A stretch of DNA of 64,000 nt from Polyangium sp. 15x6 (lineage in GTDB: Bacteria; Myxococcota_A; Polyangia; Polyangiales; Polyangiaceae). A program made the translations under genes and the position numbers. The stretch lies in contig NZ_JASBQE010000040.1 in the NCBI RefSeq assembly GCF_029960785.1, forward strand, positions 1 to 64,000. The letters are read 5' to 3'. Of this stretch, positions 31,873-42,191 are shown piece by piece; position 1 is the first letter of the stretch, and every line of letters starts with the position of its first letter. The notes beneath the pieces were generated by a model. It was not told the origin of the DNA, made no database searches, and was given only the letters and a program-made list of their open reading frames with translations.

Positions 31873-34011
31873 TCAGCGCCGCTTGGGGAGCCGCGCCGTG
31901 CTCGTGTCGATACGCTCCCCGTCCTTCGCGCCGCCTGGCGCGTAACGATGCAGCTCTGTCACGAAGACCGACGAATCTCCCACGTAAGCCCAGAGCGCCG
32001 CGCCATCGGACACGACCTTGAATCGGGCGCTGCCGGATTCGAGCCGCCAGGGCGCCCATTCTTCGCCGCGAAGGGCGAAGTTTTCGTCGCCGCGCGCGAC
32101 GATCGTGCCGTCGGGCGCGCGGAGCAGGTCCCACGTGCGTTTCGGCAGGTAGGCCGCGATTCGACGGAAGGCCCCGTTCTCGAAGACGGAGACGCCGGCC
32201 GCGCCCTTCCAGACGATCCCGATCTGCGTGTGCATGAGCTCGTCGGAAGGCTCGATGGGGATCATCTGCGATTTGTCCTGGAAAAGGACCTGAATCTTGG
32301 GTTTGCCGTCGCAGGATGTCCCGAGGAAGAAACGCGCCCCCTCGTGCTTCGGCCAGCCGTAGAGATCACGCATCGGCGCGAGCTTCGAGGCCGGCGGGGG
32401 CGAGGCTTCACACGAGGGCGGCATGTGCGGGCCCGTCGGCTCCTCCCACTCGTTGTCGTACCCCGGGAGCTGCTTCCCCCCGGCGAGCGGCTCGTAATGG
32501 TGCGCCTCGCCCCGCGCGCTCGGGTCCCGCACCACGAGATAGAGTTTTCCGTTCTTCTCGACCACATGCTCGGCGAGGAGGTGGCCTTCGATCCGGTGCT
32601 TCTTGAGCGGCTGGAACTTCGTTCCGCGCAATTCGAGGACATGAATCCAGTATGGAGAAGGGGGCCCCTCGCCATTGCTTATCCTGGAGTTCTCCTCCAC
32701 GAGGAGGACAAACACCTTCCCGCCGGCGAACGAGACCGTCGTCGGCTCCGCGAATTCCCCCGAAACGACGAACGGCCGCTCGGCCGCGGCGAGCTTCGGC
32801 TCGGGCGTCGCCGGCGGCGGGGGCGCGACGCTCGGCGGCGACGCGTTCTTGACGGGGACCACGGGCGGCTCGGGATCCTCGTACAGCTTGCGCCGGGCGA
32901 TCCGGGGGGGTTTGGCGTCGAGCTCGAGCCAGTACACGTACGAGCCCGCCACCGCCACCCAGTCCGGCTTTTCGCGGTCCGTCGCGATGGCGTACGGCGG
33001 ACAGGCTCCGTCCTTCGGGACCCGAAAGATCGCGCCGCGGAGGGGAGATGCCCAGTAAACGAACTGCGCGTCCGTGACGAGGGGCCCTGCGGGGAGCGTC
33101 GCGCCGCTCGGATGCGCCGGGACCGCGGGCCCGAGGAGCCGCGCGTCCTTGCCGTCCTTCGTGAGCCGCGCCATCTGCATGCCGCCGAGGTTCGGGTGCC
33201 CGTGCAATGCAAAAATCTCGTCCCCGTCGACCGTGAAACGACGCCCATCGAGCCCGCCGAAGGCCTCGCCGATCTTCCCGTTCGACACCTCCACGGCCTC
33301 GCCGCCGCCGAGCGGCATGCGATGGAGCCCGTCGTAACCCCCCGGGAAATAAATGAACGCTCCGTCCGCCGCGACGCCGCGATATCCGCCGAACGGACGC
33401 AGGAGCGTTTTTCCGGGCCCTCCTTTTCGGGGCGCTGCGTAAAGCCCGCTCGAGATGCCCGTGATGGTCGGGACCGATTCTTCCCGCGTGAACACGACCC
33501 GATCGGGCGTCAGGGCAAACCCCGTGATGCACCCTTCCGGCGAAACCGACGTGACCGGACCGCCGTTTTGCCCGACGAACCCCAAGAGCCCCGCGCAGCC
33601 CTGATCATATCGTTCCTCCGCCCGGAACCACACTTCTCCATTCGATAAACCGAGCCCTCGGACCACCGCGCTCTTCGTGGCATCCGCGACGAGCGTCTTG
33701 CGATCACCGCCGTTCAGCGAGGCGCGCACGATCGCGCGCCCATCGGACCAGACCAGATACGCGCCGTCGGTCGTGAACACCGCGGCGCCCTCGGCCGTGG
33801 TGAGCTCCTCGATCGGCGCCGTCGGCAGCGCGCACGTATCCGCGACCGGCTTCGGCCGCTTCGGCGGCTTTCGCTCCTCGGCCGTCGGGGCCTCGGCCGT
33901 CGCCGCGGCGCGCTCCGTCGGCGGGACGCTCGGCGGCGCGGGTTCGGCGCCCCCGCACGAAACGATCGACGCGGAGGCGAGGAGAAAAGCCGTGGGCCCG
34001 AGCGTTCGCAT
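31873..34011 (-). CDS. Large propeller-like lipoprotein, unknown function
   Basis: 712 aa. The lipoprotein signal ends at SIVSC, followed by a Pro/Ala/Glu linker to residue ~60. The N-terminal half contains repeated blade-like segments (FTTDGAYLVWSDGRAIVRASLNGGDRKTL.., DGAFIYFPGGYDGLHRMPLGGGEA, DAQFVYWASPLRGAIFRVPKDG) typical of beta-propellers that report values in myxobacterial lipoproteins. A second Pro-rich linker near residue 395 separates a C-terminal half with similar beta-rich segments. No catalytic motif. The esterase-like gene upstream is 9 bp away on the same strand. Confidence 0.8.
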   Translation of the reverse strand: MRTLGPTAFLLASASIVSCGGAEPAPPSVPPTERAAATAEAPTAEERKPPKRPKPVADTCALPTAPIEELTTAEGAAVFTTDGAYLVWSDGRAIVRASLNGGDRKTLVADATKSAVVRGLGLSNGEVWFRAEERYDQGCAGLLGFVGQNGGPVTSVSPEGCITGFALTPDRVVFTREESVPTITGISSGLYAAPRKGGPGKTLLRPFGGYRGVAADGAFIYFPGGYDGLHRMPLGGGEAVEVSNGKIGEAFGGLDGRRFTVDGDEIFALHGHPNLGGMQMARLTKDGKDARLLGPAVPAHPSGATLPAGPLVTDAQFVYWASPLRGAIFRVPKDGACPPYAIATDREKPDWVAVAGSYVYWLELDAKPPRIARRKLYEDPEPPVVPVKNASPPSVAPPPPATPEPKLAAAERPFVVSGEFAEPTTVSFAGGKVFVLLVEENSRISNGEGPPSPYWIHVLELRGTKFQPLKKHRIEGHLLAEHVVEKNGKLYLVVRDPSARGEAHHYEPLAGGKQLPGYDNEWEEPTGPHMPPSCEASPPPASKLAPMRDLYGWPKHEGARFFLGTSCDGKPKIQVLFQDKSQMIPIEPSDELMHTQIGIVWKGAAGVSVFENGAFRRIAAYLPKRTWDLLRAPDGTIVARGDENFALRGEEWAPWRLESGSARFKVVSDGAALWAYVGDSSVFVTELHRYAPGGAKDGERIDTSTARLPKRR

Positions 34012-34020
34012 CCCCTTTCG

Positions 34021-34830
34021 CTACGTGCGCGGCCGCGCACCGTCAAGCCCATTCGGCGCGATCCGCCCGACGAAGGCCCGCACCGCGTCGAGGACCGCCT
34101 GCGGTTGATCCTTGTGGGGAGAATGGCGACAGGCTTCGAGCTCGACGAGCGCCACGTCCTTTGCTTGCGCGGCGATGCGGTGGATCTGGTCCATCGTGCC
34201 GTATTCGTCGTCCACGCCCTGGATCGCCAGGATGGGGCAGCGAATGCGCGGCAGGTACTCCTCGATGTTCCAGGCGCGGAAATCCGGGTGCAGCCAGATG
34301 TCGTTCCAGCCCCAGAAGGCCGCGTCCACGTCCTCGTGATACTTGCCGAGCCGCGCCGGCAAATCCGTGGTCGTATAAGCGACCCTGGCCTTCTCGATGC
34401 TGCGGATCGAGATATCCTCCACCAGCACGTGCGGCGCCATCACGACGAGGCCCGCGAGCGGGGTCTCGGTGCCGCCGGCGCAGATCAGCGCGATCGAGCC
34501 GCCGTCCGAATGCCCGAGCAGGATCGGCCGCTCGATTCCGAGCGTCTCGAGCAGCGCAGGCAGGACGAAGAGCCCCTCGTCGTGCATGTAGCGCGGCAGG
34601 CGCGGTAGCTTTGCCGGATCGGACCCGCCATACCCGGCGCGGGAATACACAACGACCTCGCACCCGGTGGCATCGGCCACTTTTTGCGGAAAATCCCTCC
34701 ACATTGCGACCGAGCCAATCCCTTCGTGCAGGAATACGAGGGAAGGGGCCCCCGCGCGGGGCGCGGCCGAGAGGAGGCGAACGTATTCGAGGCGGGCGCC
34801 GTGGACGGGGATGGGGTTTGATGCAGACAT
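34021..34830 (-). CDS. Alpha/beta hydrolase (haloperoxidase/BioH-like)
   Basis: 269 aa, cytoplasmic. LVFLHEGIGSVAMWRDFP holds the HEG oxyanion region, LLGHSDGGSIAL the nucleophile Ser, IQGVDDEYG the acid and ACRHSPHKDQP the catalytic His. All triad residues are in canonical spacing, so it should be active on a small ester or related bond; substrate unknown. It is followed after 9 bp by the propeller-like lipoprotein gene. Confidence 0.88.
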   Translation of the reverse strand: MSASNPIPVHGARLEYVRLLSAAPRAGAPSLVFLHEGIGSVAMWRDFPQKVADATGCEVVVYSRAGYGGSDPAKLPRLPRYMHDEGLFVLPALLETLGIERPILLGHSDGGSIALICAGGTETPLAGLVVMAPHVLVEDISIRSIEKARVAYTTTDLPARLGKYHEDVDAAFWGWNDIWLHPDFRAWNIEEYLPRIRCPILAIQGVDDEYGTMDQIHRIAAQAKDVALVELEACRHSPHKDQPQAVLDAVRAFVGRIAPNGLDGARPRT

Positions 34831-34969
34831 CCGAGGCCGTGAAGATATCCGAGGTGCGCCGGTTGTCGAGGTGCGCCCGCGGGTCGTTGGAGGTCAAATC
34901 GTGCCTCCGTGATCTTTGGGCTTGAGTTTCTGGACGATCCGAGGGAAAAGAAGCGACCCGCGAGCTTCC

Positions 34970-35491
34970 ATGACGCGCCCCTCGATGGCATACGACCCGA
35001 CAGGGCGCCGTGATCGGTGCCCGCCCGAAGGTCGCCCGCTTCCACGCGGCCTCGTCGCGGGCCTGTTCGTCCTCGTCTCGCTGGTGGTGAGCTCGCTCGG
35101 CCTCGCGCCGGCGCGCGCCAGCGGCGGCACGGGCACGCCTTCCACGCTGCGGACCGTGGGCGCGGTCGTCGAGGTCCTGCAGCAGGTCGCGACGCCCGTC
35201 CCCGCGCAGACCCGGGTTCGCCCCGTGCCCGAGGGCCCGGGCGATCAAGCGGAGCGTCCCTCCCGGCTCTCGTGGCCCTCGTGGGCGCGGTCCCGCGGCC
35301 CGATTCGCTGGGATACGTCGCTGGATCCCGCCTCGATCGGCTGGCCCGCGTGGGTCGTCCGCGCCGAGGCTGCGCGTGTGCTCGCGGGTTCGCCGCTCGA
35401 GCGGCGCAAGTCCCTGGAGCTCCCCGAGCGGGCGCTCCGTTCCTCCGATTATCTGGCCGTCAACCCGGCCCGAGGTCCTCCCCGCGCCTGA
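34970..35491 (+). CDS. Hypothetical protein with one N-terminal membrane helix
   Basis: About 173 aa from the ATG at 34970; ATG 34985 is equally possible and neither has a good ribosome-binding site. A hydrophobic segment (GLVAGLFVLVSLVVSSLGLAPARA) acts as signal or anchor, followed by a Pro/Arg/Trp-rich region without known motifs. The frame is supported by third-position G+C and lack of stops only. The ~190 bp between its stop and the next small gene hold nothing recognisable. Confidence 0.4.
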   Translation: MTRPSMAYDPTGRRDRCPPEGRPLPRGLVAGLFVLVSLVVSSLGLAPARASGGTGTPSTLRTVGAVVEVLQQVATPVPAQTRVRPVPEGPGDQAERPSRLSWPSWARSRGPIRWDTSLDPASIGWPAWVVRAEAARVLAGSPLERRKSLELPERALRSSDYLAVNPARGPPRA

Positions 35492-35683
35492 AGGCTGGAC
35501 TCGCGTCGTCGCGGCTCCGCCTTCTTCGTTCATCGCCACGGAAGCCAAGGCTTTTCGCGCCCTCCGGAGCACGGATCGGGTGCTGTTTGTCCTGGCGTCC
35601 TTCGATGATGCACGCCGTCGGGACGCGTGTGCCCCGGCGTGCTTTGGCCTTCGTGCGCCCGAGGGCTCGGGTTCGAGGAAAAG

Positions 35684-35842
35684 ATGTCGACATTGGTTGC
35701 GGTCATTTTGCGCTCGGAGCTTTTGCTCCTCCTGTCTGCGTCGGTCCCCCTGTTTCTGGGTGTGGGGATCCGGCTCATGGCCGGCCGTCTCGGCCGCGCG
35801 CTCTTTGCGCATCGAGGGGCCGAGCCCCCGACGGGGGCGTGA
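35684..35842 (+). CDS. Small single-pass membrane protein upstream of secF
   Basis: 52 aa from the ATG at 35684, preceded by GAGGAAAAG. Nearly the whole N-terminal half is hydrophobic (TLVAVILRSELLLLLSASVPLFLGVGIRLMAG), ending in a basic tail. It stops 3 bp before the secF start, so it is surely cotranslated. Size and position suggest a small translocon or SecF accessory protein, but I recognise no family. Confidence 0.6.
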   Translation: MSTLVAVILRSELLLLLSASVPLFLGVGIRLMAGRLGRALFAHRGAEPPTGA

Positions 35843-35845
35843 GCC

Positions 35846-37090
35846 ATGGAGTTCATCAAACCCGGACGTCAGTTCGATTTCATGAGCAAGCGCCGGTATT
35901 TCATCGGCGGAAGTGTCCTCTTGCTCCTCCTCTCCATCGTCACGTATTTCACCCCCGGCCTCCGGCTCGGCACGGATTTTCGTGGGGGCACCGAGATCGA
36001 GGTCGCGCTCTTGCAGAGCGTCCCCACGACCGAGATCCGGGCGGCCGTGGAGCGCGCGGGATTCGAGTCCCCCGAAGTGATCGAAGTCACGAGCCCCGGA
36101 ACGCCGAACCGGGTGATGATTCGTGTCCTCGAGGTCAACGCGCTCTCGGAGGAGCAAAAGCACGCCGTGCGGCAGCGGTTCTGCCTCGCGGAGGAGGGCG
36201 AAACGAAGGCGGATCCGCGTTGCGAGAGCACGCTCGTCCCCACCGAGATCCGCTTCAGCCCCGGCGGCGACAAGATATCGCTCCGCTACGAGAGCGCCCC
36301 CGACCTCGCAGCCATCCAGAAGCAGATCGAAGGCATCGAGGGAATCACGCTGCAATCACCCGAGCGGGGCGTCGTCCTCGCGAACGAGCGCGATCACAAG
36401 GTCGAGATCCACCTTCGATCGAAGGGCGATCTGCTCCTCGACGGCCTCCGCCAGGAGCTCGGCGCCGACAAGGTCCCCGCGCAGGCGCTCCGCGTCGAGT
36501 GGATCGGCCCGAAGGCAGGCGCGCAGCTCCGGGACGCGGCCATCAAGAGCGTCCTCATCGCGCTCGTCTTCATCATGGCCTACATCGCGTTCCGCTTCGA
36601 TCTGCGCTTCGCGCCGGGCGGCATCGTCGCGCTCGTCCACGACGTCGGCATCGCGCTCGGGGCCATGGCGATTACCCAGCGCGAGATCACGATCTCCACG
36701 GTGGCCGCGATGCTCACGATCGTCGGCTACTCCATCAACGACACGGTGATCGTCTACGACCGCATCCGCGAGAACCTCCCGCGGCACCGCGGGCTCTCGT
36801 TCTCGGCGATCATCAACCTCTCCATTTCGGAGATGCTCGGCCGCACGATCATCACGTCGGGCGTGACGGCCCTCTCGATGTTCGCGTTCCTCTGGTGGGG
36901 CACGGGCATGATCAAGGACTTCGCTTTCGCGCTGCTCGTCGGCATCGGAGTCGGCACGTATTCGTCGATTTACGTCGCCGCCCCGCTCACGGAGTGGATC
37001 GACAAGCGGTTCTTCCGCGGAAGCGCTGTCCAGCAGCGCCGCGTGGTTTCTCGCGCGAAGGTGCAGAAGCGCCCGGACGCGATCGTATGA
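35846..37090 (+). CDS. secF: Protein translocase subunit SecF
   Basis: 414 aa, longer than the ~300-320 aa of most SecF proteins. The first membrane helix is followed by GLRLGTDFRGGTEIEVAL, the SecF signature; the periplasmic P1 region is expanded (to about residue 225, with an insert containing two cysteines, RFCLAEE and RCEST). Five more membrane segments follow, including LRDAAIKSVLIALVFIMAYIAFRF and TIVGYSINDTVIVYDRIREN. SecDF uses the proton gradient to aid late secretion. No secD is adjacent; instead a 52-codon membrane protein gene sits 3 bp upstream. Confidence 0.92.
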   Translation: MEFIKPGRQFDFMSKRRYFIGGSVLLLLLSIVTYFTPGLRLGTDFRGGTEIEVALLQSVPTTEIRAAVERAGFESPEVIEVTSPGTPNRVMIRVLEVNALSEEQKHAVRQRFCLAEEGETKADPRCESTLVPTEIRFSPGGDKISLRYESAPDLAAIQKQIEGIEGITLQSPERGVVLANERDHKVEIHLRSKGDLLLDGLRQELGADKVPAQALRVEWIGPKAGAQLRDAAIKSVLIALVFIMAYIAFRFDLRFAPGGIVALVHDVGIALGAMAITQREITISTVAAMLTIVGYSINDTVIVYDRIRENLPRHRGLSFSAIINLSISEMLGRTIITSGVTALSMFAFLWWGTGMIKDFAFALLVGIGVGTYSSIYVAAPLTEWIDKRFFRGSAVQQRRVVSRAKVQKRPDAIV

Positions 37091-37105
37091 AACGGAGACG
37101 GGCCC

Positions 37106-39145
37106 ATGGAACAGATTCCCCTCCTCGATGAAATTGCCGTCATTGCCGCCCTCGGGGTGCTCGTCACGGTCATCCTCTCGCGCCTGCGCCTGCCGACCGT
37201 GGCGGGCCTGCTCTTCTCGGGCGCCCTCGTGGGGCCGTTCGGCTTCAAGCTCGTCCATTCGATCCACTCGATCGAGATCCTCGCCGAGGTAGGCGTCGTC
37301 CTCCTGCTCTTCACGATTGGCCTCGAGTTTTCGCTCGCGCGCCTGAAGAGCATTTTCAAGCAGGTCGCGCTCGGCGGCATTCTCCAGGTGGGTTTGACCA
37401 CGGGCGTCGTGGCCGGCGTGGCCGCGGCGCTCGGGCAAACCCCGGGGCGGAGCGTCTTTTATGGGTTCGTCTTCGCGCTCTCCAGCACCGCGATCGTGCT
37501 CCGGGCCCTCGCGGAGCGGCGCGAGCTCGACGCGCCGCACGGGCGGTTCATCGTCGGCACGTTGATCTTCCAGGACCTCTGCGTCGTGCCGATGGTCCTC
37601 ATCGTGCCCATGCTCGGGACGGCCGCGCCGGGTGGCGACATGGCCCGCTCCATTGGCGTGGCGCTCGGCAAAGCCGCGGCCCTCGTCATCGCGACCGTCC
37701 TCGTCGCGCGCCTCGTCGTCCCGCGCGCGCTCCGGTGGGTCGCCGCGGCGCGCAGCCGCGAGGTCTTCCTGCTGGCCGTCCTGGCCCTCTGCGTGGGCAC
37801 GGCGTGGCTCACGGCGAAGGCGGGCCTCTCGCTCGCGCTCGGCGCCTTCCTCGGCGGCATGGTCGTCGCCGACACCGAATACGGGCACCGCGCCATGGGA
37901 GACATGCTGCCGCTGCGAGACGCCTTCGTGAGCGTCTTTTTCGTATCGCTCGGCATGCTCTTCGACGCGCGGGTGGTGCTGGAGCAGCCGCTCCTCGTCT
38001 TGCTCCTGCTCGGCGGGTTCCTCGTGGCGAAGGGGTTTCTCGCGACGATCGCGGCGTTCGCCATGCGTTTTCCGGCGCGTGTCGCGTGGCTCGCGGGCGT
38101 CGGGCTCGCGCAGTTCGGCGAGTTCGGATTCGTGCTCGCGCGGCTCGGCGAGAGCGCGGGCGTCGTCGACGCGGGGGCGACGCGCCCGCTGCTCGCGGCC
38201 GGCATCACGAGCATGTTCCTCACGCCCGTCGTCGTGCGCGTGGCCCCGCATTTGACGGCCGGCGAGCGCCTGCTCTTGCCGCTCGAGCGGCTCATCGGCG
38301 TGCGTAGCATCGACGAGGCCGACGGAGGCGACGAGCATTCCCTCGCGGGGCACGTTGTGATCGTCGGGTACGGCGTCGCGGGCAAGCTCGTCGCGCGCGC
38401 GCTCGCCGCGTGCGGGGCGCGGTACGTGGTGCTGGAGCTCAATGCGGAGACGGTGCGTATCGCCCGCGCGGCCGGCGAGCCGGTCTATTACGGCGACGCG
38501 ACGAGCGAGGAGGCGCTCGGCCACGCGCACCTCGAGAAGGCCCGCGCGCTCCTGCTCCTCATGAACGACCCGCAAGCTGCGCAGCGCGTGGTGGACACGG
38601 CCAAACGCGTCGCGAAGGACGTGCCCATTCTGATGCGGGCGCGATACATGCTCGAAAAGGAGCCGCTCCTCGCCATGGGCGCGACCGACGTGGTCGCCGA
38701 GGAGATCGAGGGCGGCGTGGAGATCCTCGCGCGGCTTTTGCGCTGGCTCGAGGTCCCGCGCAACGTCATCGAGGAGCGGCTCGACGAGGCGCGCGCTTCC
38801 ACGCAGACGACCGAGCGAGCCAAGACGATTCCGCGACGCGCGCTCGGCGAGCATGCGGATCTGGCCGAGCTGAAGATCGAGAGCGCGCTCTTGACCGAGG
38901 CGAGCGCGGCCGTCGGGCGATCCGCGGCCGCGCTCGGGGTGCGAAAACACACAGGTGCGCTCATCGTGGCCGTGCGGCGCGAAGGAAAGCTCCTCGAACA
39001 GACGGACCCGAACGAGCCCTTCCTGGTCGGTGACGTCGTGTATCTCGCCGGGGCGGTCGGCTCGGTGAAGAAAGCGCTCGATATGCTGACGCGCCCGCCC
39101 TCTCCCTCCGCGCAGCCGGCGGCCTCCGGCGAGCTCTCGCCCTGA
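37106..39145 (+). CDS. KefB-type monovalent cation:proton antiporter (CPA2) with RCK domains
   Basis: 679 aa. About 12 membrane segments form the CPA2 core (LPTVAGLLFSGALVGPFGF, VLLLFTIGLEFSLARLK, FVFALSSTAIVLRAL, LALGAFLGGMVVADTEY). Residues ~415-530 are a TrkA-N/RCK_N domain (HVVIVGYGVAGKLVARAL with a Rossmann GXGXXG), which binds a nucleotide, followed by a TrkA-C-like domain (residues ~585-670). Likely a K+/H+ antiporter controlled by ligand binding. Starts 15 bp after secF. Confidence 0.92.
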   Translation: MEQIPLLDEIAVIAALGVLVTVILSRLRLPTVAGLLFSGALVGPFGFKLVHSIHSIEILAEVGVVLLLFTIGLEFSLARLKSIFKQVALGGILQVGLTTGVVAGVAAALGQTPGRSVFYGFVFALSSTAIVLRALAERRELDAPHGRFIVGTLIFQDLCVVPMVLIVPMLGTAAPGGDMARSIGVALGKAAALVIATVLVARLVVPRALRWVAAARSREVFLLAVLALCVGTAWLTAKAGLSLALGAFLGGMVVADTEYGHRAMGDMLPLRDAFVSVFFVSLGMLFDARVVLEQPLLVLLLLGGFLVAKGFLATIAAFAMRFPARVAWLAGVGLAQFGEFGFVLARLGESAGVVDAGATRPLLAAGITSMFLTPVVVRVAPHLTAGERLLLPLERLIGVRSIDEADGGDEHSLAGHVVIVGYGVAGKLVARALAACGARYVVLELNAETVRIARAAGEPVYYGDATSEEALGHAHLEKARALLLLMNDPQAAQRVVDTAKRVAKDVPILMRARYMLEKEPLLAMGATDVVAEEIEGGVEILARLLRWLEVPRNVIEERLDEARASTQTTERAKTIPRRALGEHADLAELKIESALLTEASAAVGRSAAALGVRKHTGALIVAVRREGKLLEQTDPNEPFLVGDVVYLAGAVGSVKKALDMLTRPPSPSAQPAASGELSP

Positions 39146-39240
39146 ACGGTCGATACGACCCTCGGCGCATCGGGGACGCCCCCTGATCGGCCTACTCGCC
39201 GGAGGGTTTAGCTGGTAAGTTCTGGGGCCCCGCGGGCTTC

Positions 39241-41910
39241 GTGCGGGCGTGCCCGAGGGGCCTCGCGGACGGGGGGGCCTTGCCACGATCCATCGAACAC
39301 CTGTCTTCCCTGGGGGCCGCGCTCGCGCCCATCGCCGATGGGGTGCTCGTGGTCGATACCGATCTCCATGTCGTGTTCGCGAGCGGCCCCCTGCGACCGC
39401 TCATGCAGCGCCCCCTCGCGAGCCGTGAGGACATCCGGCAGGTGGTCGAACAAGCGACCATGCGCCGGAAGGACGGGCGAATCATGGCCTGGGACGAGAC
39501 ACCCCTCGCGCGGGCGCTCGGCGGCGCTTCCGTGGTCGACGAGGTCCTCTCGTTCGACGTCCCGGGCGCCGCCGAGCGTCTGGTCGCCGTGACGGCGAGC
39601 CCCATCCGGGACGAAGCCGGCGAGCTCTCCGGCGCCTACGTGCTGCTCCGCGATGTCACGCGCCGCATTCGGACCGAGGAGGCGCTGCGCGAGAGCGAAT
39701 CGCGCTTCCGTCACGTCGTCGAGGCACTCCCGGACGTCGTTTTTTATCAGGACCTCGAGCTCCGTTATACCGCGGTCTACAATCCCTATCCGCCCATTCG
39801 TCGGGAGGATGTGATCGGTCGGACCGATTTCGACGTATTTCCGCCGGAGTCGGCCGAGGAGCTCACGGCGGTCAAGAAGGCGGTCCTCGCGACGGGAAAG
39901 GGCGCGCGGATCGAATCCTGGCTCGCCGTCGGCGGCGAGCGCCGCTGCTTCGACACGTTCTTCGAGCCGCAACGCGACGCCGACGGGCGGATCATCGGGG
40001 TCGCGGCGTTTGCCCGGGAGGTCACGGAGCGCAAGAAGGTCGAGGAAGCGCTCCGGCGGAAGACGAAGGAGCTCGAGGCGGTCTTTTCGGCATTGCCCGA
40101 TCTCTACTTCCGGTTCGACGCCGACGGCACCTACCTCGATTGCAGGGCAGGGCGCCTGGCCGACCTGTACCTCCCGGTCGAACAGATCCTCGGCAAACGT
40201 GTTCGCGACGTGCTGCCGCCCGAGCTCGCCCGCCGATGGGAGTCGACCGCCGCCCAGGCGCTCGCCACCGGAGGCCTCGCCACGCTGGAGTACGAGCTCA
40301 CGTGGGGCGAGCGCACGGGCTGCTTCGAGGCGCGCATGTTGCCCCTCGTCGAGGACCAGGTCATCGCGGTCGTCCGCAACGTCACCGCCGAACGGCAGGC
40401 CGCGTCGGAGCGCGAGCGGCTGCTCCAGCGCATCGAGACCGAGCGCGGGCTCCTCGAGGCGGTGCTGCGCCAGATGCCCTCCGGCGTGAACATCGTCGAC
40501 GCGGAGGGCAGATTCCTCCTCACGAATGAACAGAGCACGCGCATCGCCGGTTTTTCGCAGCAGGCCTCGACCCTCGCCGAATGCGAGGGCGCCGCTTTCT
40601 TTCACGAGGGGAAGCTGTGTCACGTCGAGGATTTTCCGCTCACGCGCGCGCTCCGGGGAGAGACCGTGCGCGACGAAGAATACGTCTTCGTCCGCCCGAG
40701 CGGCGACAGGATCGAGGTCAGCATCAGCGGGGCGCCGGTCGTGGATCGCGCGGGGCGCATCGTCGCGGCCGTGTGCGTGTTCTCCGACATCACCGAGCGA
40801 AAACGGATGGAGCACGCGCTCGCGACCGCGCGCGCGGAGGCGGAGCGCAAGGCGGCCGAGCTCCGCGCGCTCCTCGGGAGCATGGCCGAATCCGTGATCG
40901 TCATCGACGGCGAGGGCCACGTCGTCCTGCAAAGCCAGGCGAGCCGCATGATCGCCGGTCACGTCCAGGCTCACGTCCGCGAGGTCCTGCAGCACATGCG
41001 CCTGCTCTCGCTCGGCGGCGTGCCCTTGCACTGGGAGGAATACCCTTCCCAGAGGCTCCTCCGGGGCGAAGCCATCACGGACGACGAATACATCGTCGAA
41101 TGCCGCGACGGCTCCCGCCGCCACGTCCTCATCAGCACGAGCGCGGTCCAGGACGGCGACGGCCCGATTGCCCTGGGCGTCGTGATCGGGCGCGACATCA
41201 CCGAGCTCCGGCGGCTGGAGAAGGCGAAGGAGGACGTGCTGCACGCCGTTTCGCACGACCTGCGCCAGCCCATCACGGTCATGATGTCGGCCGCGCAGAT
41301 GCTCCGGCGCACGCTTTTGCGCGCGCGAATGGAGCACGAGGCGAGCGTGGTCGACCGCGTCGTCGGCAGCGCCAAGCGAATGGCCTCGATGATCGACGAC
41401 CTCGTCGACTCGGCGCGGCTCGACTCGGGCCAGCTCCTCTTGCGCACCGAGCCCTGCGATTTCCTGTCCCTGATCCAGGATATCGTCTCGCGCGCGTGGA
41501 CCACGCAGGACCAGGCGCGCCTCGCGGTCGAGCGCCCGGCCGAAGCGCTGCCGCCCGTGCTCCTCGACGCGGCGCGCTTCGAGCGGATCTTCGTCAACCT
41601 CGTCGGCAATGCGCTCAAATATTCGCCGCCCGAGGAGCTCGTGACGATCGGCGTCGAGGCGCGCGACGCGGAGCTCGTCGTCGCCGTGCGGGATCACGGC
41701 TACGGCGTGCCGCCCGAGGAGCTCCCGCATCTCTTCGAACGGTATTACCGCGCGAGGACGGGCAAGAAGATCGAGGGCCTCGGGCTCGGGCTCTTCATCG
41801 CCCGCCAGCTCGTCGAGGCGCACGGTGGACGTATCTGGGTCGAGAGCGAAATGGGGAGGGGCAGCACGTTCGCATTCACGCTGCCCCTGCTCCGCGAAGG
41901 CCGGAGCTGA
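39241..41910 (+). CDS. Soluble multi-PAS sensor histidine kinase
   Basis: 889 aa from a GTG; a TTG at 39280 is an alternative. About five PAS-like domains are stacked (each ending in a DXTERK/R-like linker near residues 140, 260, 390, 525 and 655). No membrane segment. The kinase core has the H box [10 protein letters not shown] (His672), N box [13 protein letters not shown], and G boxes [10 protein letters not shown] and [12 protein letters not shown]. It senses a cytoplasmic signal and phosphorylates an unlinked response regulator; no regulator gene is adjacent. Confidence 0.92.
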   Translation: MRACPRGLADGGALPRSIEHLSSLGAALAPIADGVLVVDTDLHVVFASGPLRPLMQRPLASREDIRQVVEQATMRRKDGRIMAWDETPLARALGGASVVDEVLSFDVPGAAERLVAVTASPIRDEAGELSGAYVLLRDVTRRIRTEEALRESESRFRHVVEALPDVVFYQDLELRYTAVYNPYPPIRREDVIGRTDFDVFPPESAEELTAVKKAVLATGKGARIESWLAVGGERRCFDTFFEPQRDADGRIIGVAAFAREVTERKKVEEALRRKTKELEAVFSALPDLYFRFDADGTYLDCRAGRLADLYLPVEQILGKRVRDVLPPELARRWESTAAQALATGGLATLEYELTWGERTGCFEARMLPLVEDQVIAVVRNVTAERQAASERERLLQRIETERGLLEAVLRQMPSGVNIVDAEGRFLLTNEQSTRIAGFSQQASTLAECEGAAFFHEGKLCHVEDFPLTRALRGETVRDEEYVFVRPSGDRIEVSISGAPVVDRAGRIVAAVCVFSDITERKRMEHALATARAEAERKAAELRALLGSMAESVIVIDGEGHVVLQSQASRMIAGHVQAHVREVLQHMRLLSLGGVPLHWEEYPSQRLLRGEAITDDEYIVECRDGSRRHVLISTSAVQDGDGPIALGVVIGRDITELRRLEKAKEDVLHAVSHDLRQPITVMMSAAQMLRRTLLRARMEHEASVVDRVVGSAKRMASMIDDLVDSARLDSGQLLLRTEPCDFLSLIQDIVSRAWTTQDQARLAVERPAEALPPVLLDAARFERIFVNLVGNALKYSPPEELVTIGVEARDAELVVAVRDHGYGVPPEELPHLFERYYRARTGKKIEGLGLGLFIARQLVEAHGGRIWVESEMGRGSTFAFTLPLLREGRS

Positions 41911-41916
41911 GCGCCG

Positions 41917-42135
41917 TCAGCCCGGGTCCGCGCAGCCGCAGACGCCCTTGTGATGCGAACAGCAGCCACGACGCGGCCCGTCACAGGTACACGTCGGCGA
42001 GAGGGTGCCATCACAGCAAAGCAGCGGGCGATCCGGCGCGGGCGTCGGGGCCGGCGCGGGATCGGCCATGGCCGACGATGCGATGCCGAAGAGAAAACCG
42101 ACGAAGAGGAACGATGCGCCGAGTTTTGCGAACAT
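41917..42135 (-). CDS. Small secreted cysteine-rich protein (DUF3761-like)
   Basis: 72 aa. A signal peptide ends at SAMA, leaving a ~48-residue mature protein with nine cysteines: LCCDGTLSPTCTCDGPRRG then CCSHHKGVCGC. The DGTLS...CSHHKGV pattern resembles DUF3761-type periplasmic domains. Probably disulfide-bonded. Its gene lies 56 bp downstream of amtB on the same strand and ends 6 bp from the convergent kinase gene. Confidence 0.68.
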   Translation of the reverse strand: MFAKLGASFLFVGFLFGIASSAMADPAPAPTPAPDRPLLCCDGTLSPTCTCDGPRRGCCSHHKGVCGCADPG

Positions 42136-42191
42136 ACGATCAGGATCGCAAGATTCGCGGCGGAAGGGAAGCCCGTCGTGGGGCGGATCCG

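Noticed and set aside
36356-39286. 976-codon minus-strand ORF opposite secF and the antiporter
   Set aside because: Arg/Glu/Asp-rich composition typical of antisense frames in high-G+C DNA; the sense-strand genes carry clear family signatures.
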